This document shows positions 1 to 5,850 of a stretch of DNA of 24,875 nt, one piece after another (the first letter of the stretch is position 1; every line of letters begins with the position of its first letter). The position numbers were made by a program, and so were the translations under genes. The stretch is taken from NCBI GenBank assembly GCA_031552825.1, contig JAVBMD010000033.1, positions 1 through 24,875 on the forward strand, read 5' to 3'. The notes under the pieces were generated by a model. The model had not been told where the DNA came from. It made no database searches and worked only from the letters and a program-made list of their open reading frames with translations. The DNA is from WQXF01 sp031552825 (GTDB lineage Bacteria > Bacillota > Clostridia > Christensenellales > Aristaeellaceae).

Positions 1-211
1 TCGTGCCGCCTGTTTCCGAATCTCCGGCGTGGGTCTTCTATTCTCCCACTCAGATTCACCAGTCTTGTTATCGTCAGCTGTTCTCTGCGCTTCATTTTGC
101 TTCACCTCTCCTCTTGTCTTCGCTATCCCTCCTCCTTTTCCATTTGGTTCCTTATAACTTTTATGTGCTATATCTAGTAAATGATTTTACCCTGTACGCC
201 CCATACCCGAG

Positions 212-240
212 TTGACAGACATCCAGAACACACTGAAAAT
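212..240 (+). promoter_or_regulatory. Weak promoter-like site before the IS fragment
   Basis: TTGACA at 212-217 is followed after 17 bases by GAAAAT at 235-240. The -35 is perfect and the -10 is poor. It lies just upstream of the truncated transposase start and could be the remains of the IS promoter. The rest of 1-266 shows no convincing gene; the open frames there have no plausible ribosome binding site or recognisable protein. Confidence 0.3.
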
Positions 241-266
241 AAGAAGGACGAAGGGGTGTATTATGG

Positions 267-458
267 ATGAAGAAAGAATACGACAGCGGATACAAAACAG
301 AGGTCTGTAAGCGCGTGGCAGAAGGAGGAGAATCGGCGGCCAAGGTAGGCCGGGAACTGGGGATCAGCGAAAACACGATCCACACTTGGGTTAAGCGGTA
401 CCGAGAGAATAGCGATCAGCCGTTTAGCGGGAGCGGCCATATCAAGGCTTATTCATGA
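267..458 (+). pseudogene. Truncated IS3-family transposase OrfA (HTH part only)
   Basis: The 63-residue product is the N-terminal helix-turn-helix part of an IS3/IS150-type OrfA. It has the typical opening of basic and aromatic residues, then an HTH ending in ELGISENTIHTWVKRYRE, then the F-x-G-S-G-H-x-K motif that normally leads into the leucine zipper. Homology stops at about residue 60 and the frame ends at once. There is no leucine zipper, no frameshift signal and no OrfB (DDE integrase), so it cannot be an active transposase. Downstream bases 459-510 look unrelated, so the IS was probably cut by a later rearrangement. It sits inside the putative skin element. The ATG at 267 fits the conserved start of the family. 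Confidence 0.75.
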
Positions 459-517
459 GTTCATTATACCATTTCTTGAGTTGTTTGTATTGTGCGGTGT
501 TGCCCTATTAAAAATCT

Positions 518-546
518 TTGCATCCTACACCCAAATCCTGTATAAT
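518..546 (+). promoter_or_regulatory. Promoter of the serine recombinase gene
   Basis: TTGCAT at 518-523 and TATAAT at 541-546 are separated by 17 bases, a good vegetative-type (SigA) promoter. A leader of about 110 bases separates it from the recombinase start. I saw no convincing SigE-type site (CATACA -10) here, although spoIVCA in Bacillus subtilis is transcribed by SigE during sporulation. If this promoter is the real one, control of excision must lie elsewhere. Confidence 0.6.
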
Positions 547-666
547 ATCCTTGCGAGCCGGTCTTCCTCTACTCCCATCTTCTACAGATAGGACAAGCAA
601 GCCTTTTCACCACATCACGAGCCACAAAGAATAAAAACAGATTCGATTGCACAAGGAGGTGCCTAA

Positions 667-2463
667 ATGCAACCCACTTCCACCCTCAACAAAATCGCCA
701 TCTACTCCCGCAAATCCAAATTCACCGAAAAAGGTGACAGCATCGACGTACAAATCGGTCTTTGCAAAACCTGCGCACGAATGAAGAACACCGACTTGAC
801 CGACGATGACTTCCTCATCTTCGTGGATGAAGGTTACTCCGGCAAAAACACCGAGCGCCCGCGCTTTCAGGCTATGATGAGCATGGCGAGGAAGCACGCG
901 TTCCAAGCAGTCATCTGCTACCGCATCGACCGCATCAGCCGCAACATCGTGGACTTCCACGGCTTCACGGAACAGCTGCAAAAACTGGACATCGCGTTTG
1001 TCTCGGTGACGGAGAATTGCGATACCAGCAGCCCGATGGGTCGGGCTATGCTGAGCATCTGCTCCGTATTCGCGCAATTAGAGCGCGAGACCATCGCCGA
1101 CCGAATCCGGGACAACCTCCGGGAGCTGGCGAAATTCGGACGCTGGCTGGGGGGCATTCCGCCGACGGGCTACAAAAGCACGCAGTTGGTCGATCAGATC
1201 ACGCAGGAGGGCAAAACCCGAAAGGCCTACAAACTGGACTTGATTCCGGAGGAAGCCCAGCTCGTGAAGATGGTTTTCGAGAAGTTCCTTGAAACCAACG
1301 CGCTCAGCAAAGTGGAAACCTATTGCTTACAGAATCATATCAAAACAAAAAACGGCAAAGCCTTTACTCGCTTCGCCATCAAGAACATCCTGCAAAACCC
1401 GGTGTACGCCGCCAACGATCAAACGGTGTGGGAGTACTTCGAGTCGCTGGGTGGCGAGATCCACGCGGAGCGCGGCAACTTCGATGGCAAGCACGGAATC
1501 ATGGCCTACAACAAGACCGAGCAGAACGTGGGGGAGCACCACTTCATTCGCGACATTGGCGACTGGATCATCGCCATCGGCAAGCATGAGCCGTTGGTGT
1601 CGGGGGAGACTTGGGTGAACGTGCAGGGGATGCTGCTGCAGAACAAGTCCAAGAGTTATCGCAAGCCCAAGAGCAATGTCGCGCTGCTGTCCGGCCTGCT
1701 GTACTGCGGACACTGCAACTCGTACATGCGGCCCAAGCTCAGCAGCCGAACCAACGACCAAGGCGAATTAATCTACAATTACTTGTGCGAGACGAAGGAA
1801 AAGAGCAAACAGGCAAACTGTCGAATGAAGAATCCCCGAGGCAACGACCTCGATGAAGGCGTGTGCCGCTTAATCAGGGAGGCGGTGATGGATCAATCCG
1901 ACTTCCGGCAGCAGATCAGCAGGACACAGAAGCACATGCACGAGGAAACGCAGGTGCACGAGGACGCGCTGAAATCGCTACGGGGCAAGCTGCAGGAGAA
2001 CGAGGAGGCGGTCAAGAATCTGGTTGCATCGCTGGCGACCGCCGTCAACACCCCCGCCTATAATTACATCACCGAGGAGATCAACAAGCGGCATGAACAA
2101 AACGACGACATCCGTCGCTTGATCGAGGAGACTGAAATACTGTCACAGAAGCAGTTGTTGGATGATATGCAGTTTGACATTCTCCGCAGGCAGATGACGA
2201 CGATCTCTCAGTCCTTCGATCAAATGACAATAGAAGAAAAGCGGCGAGCGCTGCGCATCATCGTGCGCAAAGTGGTATGGGATGGGGAGAGCGCTCATGT
2301 GTACTTCTTCGACGGCGGTGAGGGCGAGAAAACCCAGTTGAGCTACGACGGCATCGTGCTAGGAGCCTCAGAAGCATCTTCGTTTGCCAAAAACGAGCCG
2401 TCGGGTAAGGGTAGCAAACGAAATACTCATGGCGTTGCGCGCGGCGCAAAAGCGCAAAGGTGA
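667..2463 (+). CDS. spoIVCA: Large serine recombinase, SpoIVCA-like skin excisionase
   Basis: The 598-residue protein is a large serine recombinase. The N-terminal resolvase domain (about 9-150) has the nucleophile in Y-S-R-K-S (Ser14), the conserved EGYSG and RIDRISRN motifs and the FAQLERE segment. A recombinase DNA-binding domain with GGIPPTGY (162-169) follows. Next come a zinc ribbon with Cys347, Cys350, Cys374 and Cys385, a charged coiled coil (about 415-495) and a C-terminal DNA-contacting part. A consensus AAGGAGGT at 653-660 sets the ATG start. The gene ends inside the sigK homology: codons 584-598 are read from sigK DNA in another frame. This position makes it the likely excisionase that restores sigK. 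It could instead be a generic integrase that happened to insert in sigK; the two ideas are mechanistically the same. The symbol is given by context and family. Confidence 0.9.
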   Translation: MQPTSTLNKIAIYSRKSKFTEKGDSIDVQIGLCKTCARMKNTDLTDDDFLIFVDEGYSGKNTERPRFQAMMSMARKHAFQAVICYRIDRISRNIVDFHGFTEQLQKLDIAFVSVTENCDTSSPMGRAMLSICSVFAQLERETIADRIRDNLRELAKFGRWLGGIPPTGYKSTQLVDQITQEGKTRKAYKLDLIPEEAQLVKMVFEKFLETNALSKVETYCLQNHIKTKNGKAFTRFAIKNILQNPVYAANDQTVWEYFESLGGEIHAERGNFDGKHGIMAYNKTEQNVGEHHFIRDIGDWIIAIGKHEPLVSGETWVNVQGMLLQNKSKSYRKPKSNVALLSGLLYCGHCNSYMRPKLSSRTNDQGELIYNYLCETKEKSKQANCRMKNPRGNDLDEGVCRLIREAVMDQSDFRQQISRTQKHMHEETQVHEDALKSLRGKLQENEEAVKNLVASLATAVNTPAYNYITEEINKRHEQNDDIRRLIEETEILSQKQLLDDMQFDILRRQMTTISQSFDQMTIEEKRRALRIIVRKVVWDGESAHVYFFDGGEGEKTQLSYDGIVLGASEASSFAKNEPSGKGSKRNTHGVARGAKAQR

Positions 2464-2797
2464 TGTCTCGCTGCAGGATCCGATTGGCACAGATAGCGAG
2501 GGCAACGTCATCACGCTCACCGAGGTGCTGGGCACCGATGCCAACAGCGTGCCCGACGAGGTGGATAAAATTTACTCTATCCAGCGGATGCAGAAGGTGT
2601 TAAAGACGCTGCCCAAACGCGAGCGTATGGTGTTGGAGATGCGCTATGGACTAGTGGACGGCGTGGCGCGGCCGCAGCACGAGATTGCCGGGGTGCTGGC
2701 AATTTCTCGTTCATACGTATCGCGCATCGAAAAGCATGCGGTGCGCCTGCTCAATGAAGGATTAGAGCGCAGCCCGGCGCTGGACGGAAAAGGATAG
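2384..2797 (+). CDS. sigK: SigK sigma factor, C-terminal half (split gene)
   Basis: This open frame encodes the C-terminal half of RNA polymerase sigma-K, the late mother-cell sigma factor of sporulation. SigK homology starts at Asn12 (codon at 2417) with NEILM. It continues through the family hallmark DVSLQDPIGTDSEGN, region 3, the region 4 start LPKRERMVLEMRYGL and the region 4.2 helix-turn-helix SRSYVSRIEK, and ends normally. DVSL-DPIG and SRSYVSRIEKxA are typical of SigK rather than SigE, SigF or SigG. Region 2, which binds the -10 element and core polymerase, is absent, so this piece alone cannot work. The ATG at 2384 lies in element DNA and has no ribosome binding site, so it is probably not used. 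A functional gene needs excision of the element and joining to the N-terminal half. It ends 6 bases from the convergent bioY stop. Confidence 0.9.
   Translation: MPKTSRRVRVANEILMALRAAQKRKGDVSLQDPIGTDSEGNVITLTEVLGTDANSVPDEVDKIYSIQRMQKVLKTLPKRERMVLEMRYGLVDGVARPQHEIAGVLAISRSYVSRIEKHAVRLLNEGLERSPALDGKG
2412..2431 (+). other. Probable attachment-site core inside sigK
   Basis: SigK proteins have a conserved segment Cys-Ile-Glu-Asn-Glu-Ile-Leu-Met. In this window Asn-Glu-Ile-Leu-Met is encoded at 2417-2431, but the preceding residues (Arg-Val-Arg-Val-Ala) do not match SigK. Homology therefore begins within about 2415-2420. In Bacillus subtilis the recombination site is a 5-bp repeat, AATGA, in the same Asn-Glu codons; here the equivalent bases are AACGA (2417-2421). 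The exact crossover cannot be fixed without the other junction. Confidence 0.65.
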
Positions 2798-2803
2798 CTG
2801 TGG

Positions 2804-3367
2804 TTACGCATGCGCCGAAGGCGGCAAGCGCCGGGCAAGCTGGAGACACAGCATGGCGGCCAGCAGCGCTTTAACGGCGTCCAGCGGCAAAAAAATCGCA
2901 CAGTAACGCCAGAGGAAGGTGCGCATGGCGGGCAACGCTTTGGAGGCAAGCAGTGCCTGCACCCACAGCGTGGGCAGTGCGACGGCATACACCGTCAGCG
3001 TGCCGCACAGCGCGGCGATGAGCAAGCGCGGAAAGCGAGGATGCGACGCACGGCTCGCGATGCCCCCGCAAACCGCCGCTGCGGCGGGGAAGCCCAGCAG
3101 GTAGCCAAAGGTAGGATGCAATACATAGGAAAGCCCACCGCCCAGCGCAAAGACCGGCACACCGGCTAGGCCGATCAATAGGTAGAGCGCCTGTGAAAGC
3201 GTGCCGAAACGGCTGCCCAGCAACAGTCCGCTGCATAGCACCACGCAGACCTGCGCGGAAAACACCATGCCGGTGCCGGGTAGGGAGATGCTGATACGGG
3301 CGCTGACGGCGGTTAGCGCGGTGAAAAGAGCGGCGAGCAGCAGGTTTTGTGTGCGTCGGGCGTGCAT
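2804..3367 (-). CDS. bioY: BioY, biotin-binding S component of an ECF transporter
   Basis: The 187-residue membrane protein has about six hydrophobic segments and the BioY signature GLAGVPVFALGGG followed by a Pro-Thr-x-Gly-Tyr motif (residues about 67-92). BioY captures biotin in the membrane and works with the shared EcfT/EcfA energising module, which is not encoded here; some BioY proteins may also work alone. The ATG at 3367 is chosen because AAAGGAT lies at a good distance before it; an upstream TTG at 3385 would include that site in the coding sequence. A BirA-like operator lies just upstream. No biotin synthesis genes are nearby, which suggests that the cell scavenges biotin. The gene is convergent with sigK, and I see no terminator in the 6-base gap. 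Confidence 0.92.
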   Translation of the reverse strand: MHARRTQNLLLAALFTALTAVSARISISLPGTGMVFSAQVCVVLCSGLLLGSRFGTLSQALYLLIGLAGVPVFALGGGLSYVLHPTFGYLLGFPAAAAVCGGIASRASHPRFPRLLIAALCGTLTVYAVALPTLWVQALLASKALPAMRTFLWRYCAIFLPLDAVKALLAAMLCLQLARRLPPSAHA

Positions 3368-3395
3368 GGACTTATCCTTTCGCAAAGAAGTGTTT

Positions 3396-3429
3396 TAAGT
3401 AAACTGAAATATAAATATCGGTTTACCAA
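3396..3429 (-). promoter_or_regulatory. BirA-like operator of bioY
   Basis: Read on the minus strand, TTGGTAAACC is followed 15 bases later by AGTTTACTTAA, giving inverted GTAAAC/GTTTAC halves at 3399-3404 and 3421-3426 with 16 bases between. This resembles the Firmicutes BirA operator, GTAAAC/GTTTAC-type halves separated by 14-16 bases. It starts about 30 bases before the bioY start, where a repressor would block transcription. BirA with biotinyl-AMP would shut off uptake when biotin is plentiful. Confidence 0.7.
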
Positions 3430-3460
3430 TAGCATAATCTGATCCGGCGATGCTGTCAAG

Positions 3461-3477
3461 GGGGTGAGACTCACCCC
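3461..3477. repeat. 17-bp palindrome between bioY and the GH18 gene
   Basis: GGGGTGAGACTCACCCC is a perfect 8-1-8 inverted repeat. With flanking bases the match extends to CAAGG on the left and CCTTG on the right after one extra G. The one-base centre makes a dimeric protein site more natural than an RNA hairpin. It lies in the divergent bioY/GH18 region, and its binding protein is unknown. Confidence 0.6.
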
Positions 3478-3496
3478 TTGCGCATCGCGCGTTTTT

Positions 3497-3519
3497 ATAT
3501 TGGAGTGTGAAAGCATACA
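3497..3519 (+). promoter_or_regulatory. Possible SigE-type promoter for the GH18 gene
   Basis: ATATT at 3497-3501 and CATACA at 3514-3519 resemble the -35 and -10 elements of the sporulation sigma factor SigE, but the 12-base spacer is about two bases shorter than usual. Downstream, 3553-3582 can fold into a hairpin (TCGTAGG against CCTATGA, closed by GTCA/TGAC) just before the ribosome binding site AGGGAGGG at 3590-3598. Tentative. Confidence 0.25.
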
Positions 3520-3602
3520 GAAAAATCCATAAACCATACCCTTCGTGTCGGCGTCAGTTTCGTAGGTGCGCCTATGAGTGACACCGCACAAGGGAGGGTA
3601 TC

Positions 3603-4772
3603 ATGCATATACGCAATCAATGGAGAACAACCTTGCAAAGGATGAGCGGATGGATGCTGTCCGCTATGATGATCCTGCCGTGCATGCCGGTTTCCCCTAG
3701 GCTGGTCGCCTCAAGCAACGGCGCGGGCGGCGTGCCGTCCCACGGCAAGGCGGTAATGGCCTACGCCTACGATGCCAAGTCGCCGCAATTCTCCGAACAG
3801 GATGCAAAATATCTGACGCATGTGATCTGGTCCTTTGCGCTAATCAAGGACGGAAGCGTCAGCGGAGATCATTGGAAGAACCTGAGCAAGCTGCAAAGTT
3901 TCAAGCGGAAAAACCCGCGCATCAAAACGCTGATGGCCATCGGCGGTTGGGAAGCCGATGGCTTCTCACAAGCCGCCGCCACGGCGGAGGGCCGCGCGAA
4001 ATTCGTCAGCTCGGCGGTAGCGCTGGCGGAGCGGCACGGCTTTGACGGCATCGACGTGGATTGGGAATACCCCGGCACCAGCGTGGCGGGCATCGCCTCC
4101 AGCCCCGACGACAAGCAAAACTTTACCCTGCTGCTGGCCGATCTGCGCAAGGCGCTGGATGAAAAGAGCGCGCAGGACGGCAAACGCCGTCTGCTAACCA
4201 TCGCCGTCGGCGCGTCGGCGGAGCGTGCGCGGGGCATCGAGTGCGCAAAGATCGCGCAGTATGTGGACTATGTGAACGTCATGTCTTACGATCTGCGCGG
4301 GGGAGAGAAAACCACCGGCCATCACACCAACCTGTTCCCGTCGGAACGAAACGGCGACAACGCATCGGCGCACACCGCGCTGCAGGCCTACGAAAACCAG
4401 GGTATCCCGCGCAAAAAGCTGGTGATCGGCGCGGCATTCTATGGGCACGTATGGAAGAATGTGCAGAGCGAGGTTGAGGATGGCCTTGGGCAACCGGCGG
4501 GCGACCGCGGCGGCACCACCGTCAACTACGCCGCCATCAAGGGCAATTATCTCAACAAGAACGGCTATATTCGCTATTGGGATGACGAGGCTGCCGCGCC
4601 CTACCTGTTCAATGGCACCAACTTCGTCAGTTATGAAGATGAGGATTCGGTCTACGCCAAGGCGGCCTATGCGCGCTCGCGCGGGCTGGGCGGCGTGATG
4701 TATTGGGAGCACTCGCACGATCCGAGCAGCACACTGCTCAAGGCCATAGACGGCGGTCTGCGCGGAACCTGA
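3603..4772 (+). CDS. Secreted glycoside hydrolase family 18 (chitinase-like)
   Basis: This 389-residue GH18 enzyme has a hydrophobic signal segment at about 14-37 and then a single catalytic TIM barrel. The catalytic motif DGIDVDWEYP lies at 148-157, with Glu155 as proton donor and Asp151/Asp153 completing D-x-x-D-x-D-x-E. The strand-3 motif AIGGW (112-116), MSYD (227-230) and the late YWE near Trp368 are also present, so all key residues are intact. GH18 enzymes cleave beta-1,4 bonds next to N-acetylglucosamine in chitin or peptidoglycan. I see no LysM, SH3 or chitin-binding module. The start follows AGGGAGGG. The substrate cannot be told from sequence. Since sigK and a Cys-rich protein flank it and GH18 domains occur in spore proteins (SleL/YaaH, CotE), a spore role is possible, but chitin or peptidoglycan scavenging is as likely. 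Confidence 0.9.
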   Translation: MHIRNQWRTTLQRMSGWMLSAMMILPCMPVSPRLVASSNGAGGVPSHGKAVMAYAYDAKSPQFSEQDAKYLTHVIWSFALIKDGSVSGDHWKNLSKLQSFKRKNPRIKTLMAIGGWEADGFSQAAATAEGRAKFVSSAVALAERHGFDGIDVDWEYPGTSVAGIASSPDDKQNFTLLLADLRKALDEKSAQDGKRRLLTIAVGASAERARGIECAKIAQYVDYVNVMSYDLRGGEKTTGHHTNLFPSERNGDNASAHTALQAYENQGIPRKKLVIGAAFYGHVWKNVQSEVEDGLGQPAGDRGGTTVNYAAIKGNYLNKNGYIRYWDDEAAAPYLFNGTNFVSYEDEDSVYAKAAYARSRGLGGVMYWEHSHDPSSTLLKAIDGGLRGT

Positions 4773-4822
4773 GCGCGCCGCCACACATAGGATATCCCTA
4801 GAGGGCGGCACATGCGGCCGCT

Positions 4823-4853
4823 CTCTTCCTTCGGAACGCCGAAGGGAAGGAGG
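4823..4853 (+). promoter_or_regulatory. Hairpin covering the ribosome binding site of the Cys-rich gene
   Basis: CTTCCTTCGG (4825-4834) pairs with CCGAAGGGAAG (4839-4849) around an AACG loop with one bulged G, and further CT/AG pairs extend the base. The 3' arm contains much of the Shine-Dalgarno stretch GGGAAGGAGGGG that serves the ATG at 4860. The structure could limit translation. No T-run follows it, so a terminator is unlikely. Confidence 0.5.
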
Positions 4854-4859
4854 GGTTCT

Positions 4860-5567
4860 ATGGACGATGTGCTTTGCTCATCGTGTAACTGCGAAAGATG
4901 CAAGCGGCGCGACGCGTGCGGATGTGAGAAACGCTGCTGCGAAAAGCCTTGTGGCTGTGTAGAACCGTGCAGGTGTCTTTGCCCGCCGCCCGCGCCGCCA
5001 CCGCCGCCGCCGCTCTGCTTTGCGCCGACGGGGAATCGAGGCGGGTACTTATTGCCAAAGATTTTGTGCAGCGGACGGGAATGGGTGCGCTGCATGGAGG
5101 AGACGATTTGCGTGGAGGGGCTGCCGCCCCGGTTGCCCGAGCCGCTAACCGTCTGCCAGATCTGTGCCGCCAATCAGCCGCCCTGCTGGCAGGAGGACGA
5201 AATGTGCCGCAATGAGCCGCGCGCCATCATTTTACTGGTACAGATTCCGCTGGAGGTGGTGGTGCGCGACGGCGTAGGCTGCCTGCATCGCGGGCGCTCG
5301 GAGATCCTGATGCGGGTGCGCGTGGCGCTGTGTTGCCCGCGCGGAGAATGCTGGCAGAACCAGTGGGTGCTGCTGCCGTCGGTGCGCATGAACGGCTGCG
5401 CCGACTACTGTGGCGACGCGACCTTCTGCGTGAAGCTGGAGGCCTGCTTGGAGGCTTACCTCGTGCGGCAGGAGGCGGTGTTCCGGCAGGAATGCAGGCC
5501 GATGTGCCCGCCACCGTTGCCGCTGTATCCGCATCCGGCGCGAATTGAGGATTGTTGTACGTACTGA
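4860..5567 (+). CDS. Cysteine-rich protein with polyproline stretch, possible spore-surface protein
   Basis: I do not recognise this 235-residue protein with confidence. It has 33 cysteines. Thirteen are packed into the first 41 residues in Cys-x-Cys, Cys-Cys and Cys-x2-Cys spacings with many Lys/Arg, followed by a proline run (about 42-51). The remainder is better folded in appearance, with alternating hydrophobic strands (IILLVQIPLEVVV, then EILMRVRVALCC) and a Cys-rich tail ending CCTY. There is no signal peptide or membrane helix. The start at 4860 follows a very strong AAGGAGGGG; an in-frame ATG at 4812 lacks one. Dense cysteines suggest disulfide cross-linking as in spore coat or exosporium proteins, or metal binding. 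The strand-rich middle slightly recalls domains of Clostridial spore-coat-type proteins. It follows the GH18 gene by 87 bases and is closed by a terminator. Confidence 0.8.
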   Translation: MDDVLCSSCNCERCKRRDACGCEKRCCEKPCGCVEPCRCLCPPPAPPPPPPLCFAPTGNRGGYLLPKILCSGREWVRCMEETICVEGLPPRLPEPLTVCQICAANQPPCWQEDEMCRNEPRAIILLVQIPLEVVVRDGVGCLHRGRSEILMRVRVALCCPRGECWQNQWVLLPSVRMNGCADYCGDATFCVKLEACLEAYLVRQEAVFRQECRPMCPPPLPLYPHPARIEDCCTY

Positions 5568-5581
5568 GATACATAGGACGG

Positions 5582-5610
5582 AGGCGCTTCGAAAGGGGCG
5601 CCTTTCTTTC
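5582..5610 (+). terminator. Rho-independent terminator after the Cys-rich gene
   Basis: AGGCGC (5582-5587) pairs with GCGCCT (5598-5603) and is followed by a T-rich run (TTTCTTTC). It lies 15 bases after the stop codon and separates this unit from the pyr promoter at 5646. Confidence 0.8.
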
Positions 5611-5645
5611 ACCTTTCTTTCGCGCCTTTTCTCCGCATTTCCCTC

Positions 5646-5674
5646 TGGACAACCCATCTCCGCTGTGCTATACT
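5646..5674 (+). promoter_or_regulatory. Promoter of the pyr operon
   Basis: TGGACA (5646-5651), a 17-base spacer and TATACT (5669-5674) with a TGC extension just before the -10 form a strong SigA-type promoter. Transcription would start near 5681, directly before the PyrR-binding RNA. Confidence 0.8.
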
Positions 5675-5691
5675 CTCCCACGATAACAAGA

Positions 5692-5816
5692 TCGCCTTTA
5701 AATCGGTCCCGTGAGGCTGGAAAGGTGGCTGCGCTTTGTTGCACGCATACAAACCTATCAGAATAACAATGTTCATTGGCTTGCTTGCCCGTTTTTCGGG
5801 ATGAGCGGCTTTTTTT
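5692..5816 (+). promoter_or_regulatory. PyrR-dependent attenuator (PyrR-binding loop plus terminator)
   Basis: The RNA at 5695-5726 matches the PyrR-binding anti-antiterminator: CCTTT and AAAGG form the lower stem, and the conserved GGTCC-x-GTGAGGCTGG lies in the upper part. It is followed at 5779-5809 by a stem with a TTTTT loop (CCCG/CGGG at the top and GCT-GCTT/GAGC-GGC below with two single-base bulges), then seven Ts, an intrinsic terminator. In the known mechanism, UMP-bound PyrR stabilises the first hairpin so the terminator forms; without UMP an antiterminator forms and the operon is read. All required parts are present ahead of pyrR. The antiterminator pairing was not worked out in detail. 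Confidence 0.9.
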
Positions 5817-5850
5817 ATGCATGGATTTAGAATTGAAAGGAGAGCGGAAT

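Larger units (their letters stand above)
1..2425. mobile_element. Right-hand end of a sigK-intervening (skin-type) element
   Basis: The segment from the window edge to about 2425 is interpreted as one end of a prophage-like element that interrupts sigK. It contains a large serine recombinase gene at its extreme end, and the homology to SigK begins abruptly exactly where the recombinase gene runs out. In known skin elements (Bacillus subtilis, Clostridioides difficile) a serine recombinase, SpoIVCA, excises the DNA between the two halves of sigK in the mother cell. The left part (1-660) is AT-rich compared with the rest of the window and carries an IS fragment, as expected of mobile DNA. The other end and the N-terminal half of sigK are outside the window, so total length and cargo are unknown. 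Confidence 0.8.

Noticed and set aside
3..215. Open frame at the left edge on the plus strand
   Set aside because: Low-complexity Leu/Ser-rich product, no ribosome binding site, no family resemblance; the region is AT-rich mobile-element DNA.
646..659. Shared 14 bases ATTGCACAAGGAGG before the recombinase and before the copper fusion gene (20235-20248)
   Set aside because: Half of it is the common ribosome binding site; the remaining match is short enough for chance and the genes are unrelated.
2384..2416. ATG 2384 as a true start of an independent short sigma factor
   Set aside because: No ribosome binding site, lies within the recombinase gene, and the first eleven residues do not match SigK; a sigma factor without region 2 would not work.
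3201..3398. Plus-strand frame opposite bioY
   Set aside because: It is the antisense of bioY; the BioY motifs on the minus strand are unmistakable.
4812..4859. Upstream ATG (4812) for the Cys-rich protein
   Set aside because: No Shine-Dalgarno before it, and it would translate through the hairpin and the very strong ribosome binding site that serves 4860.
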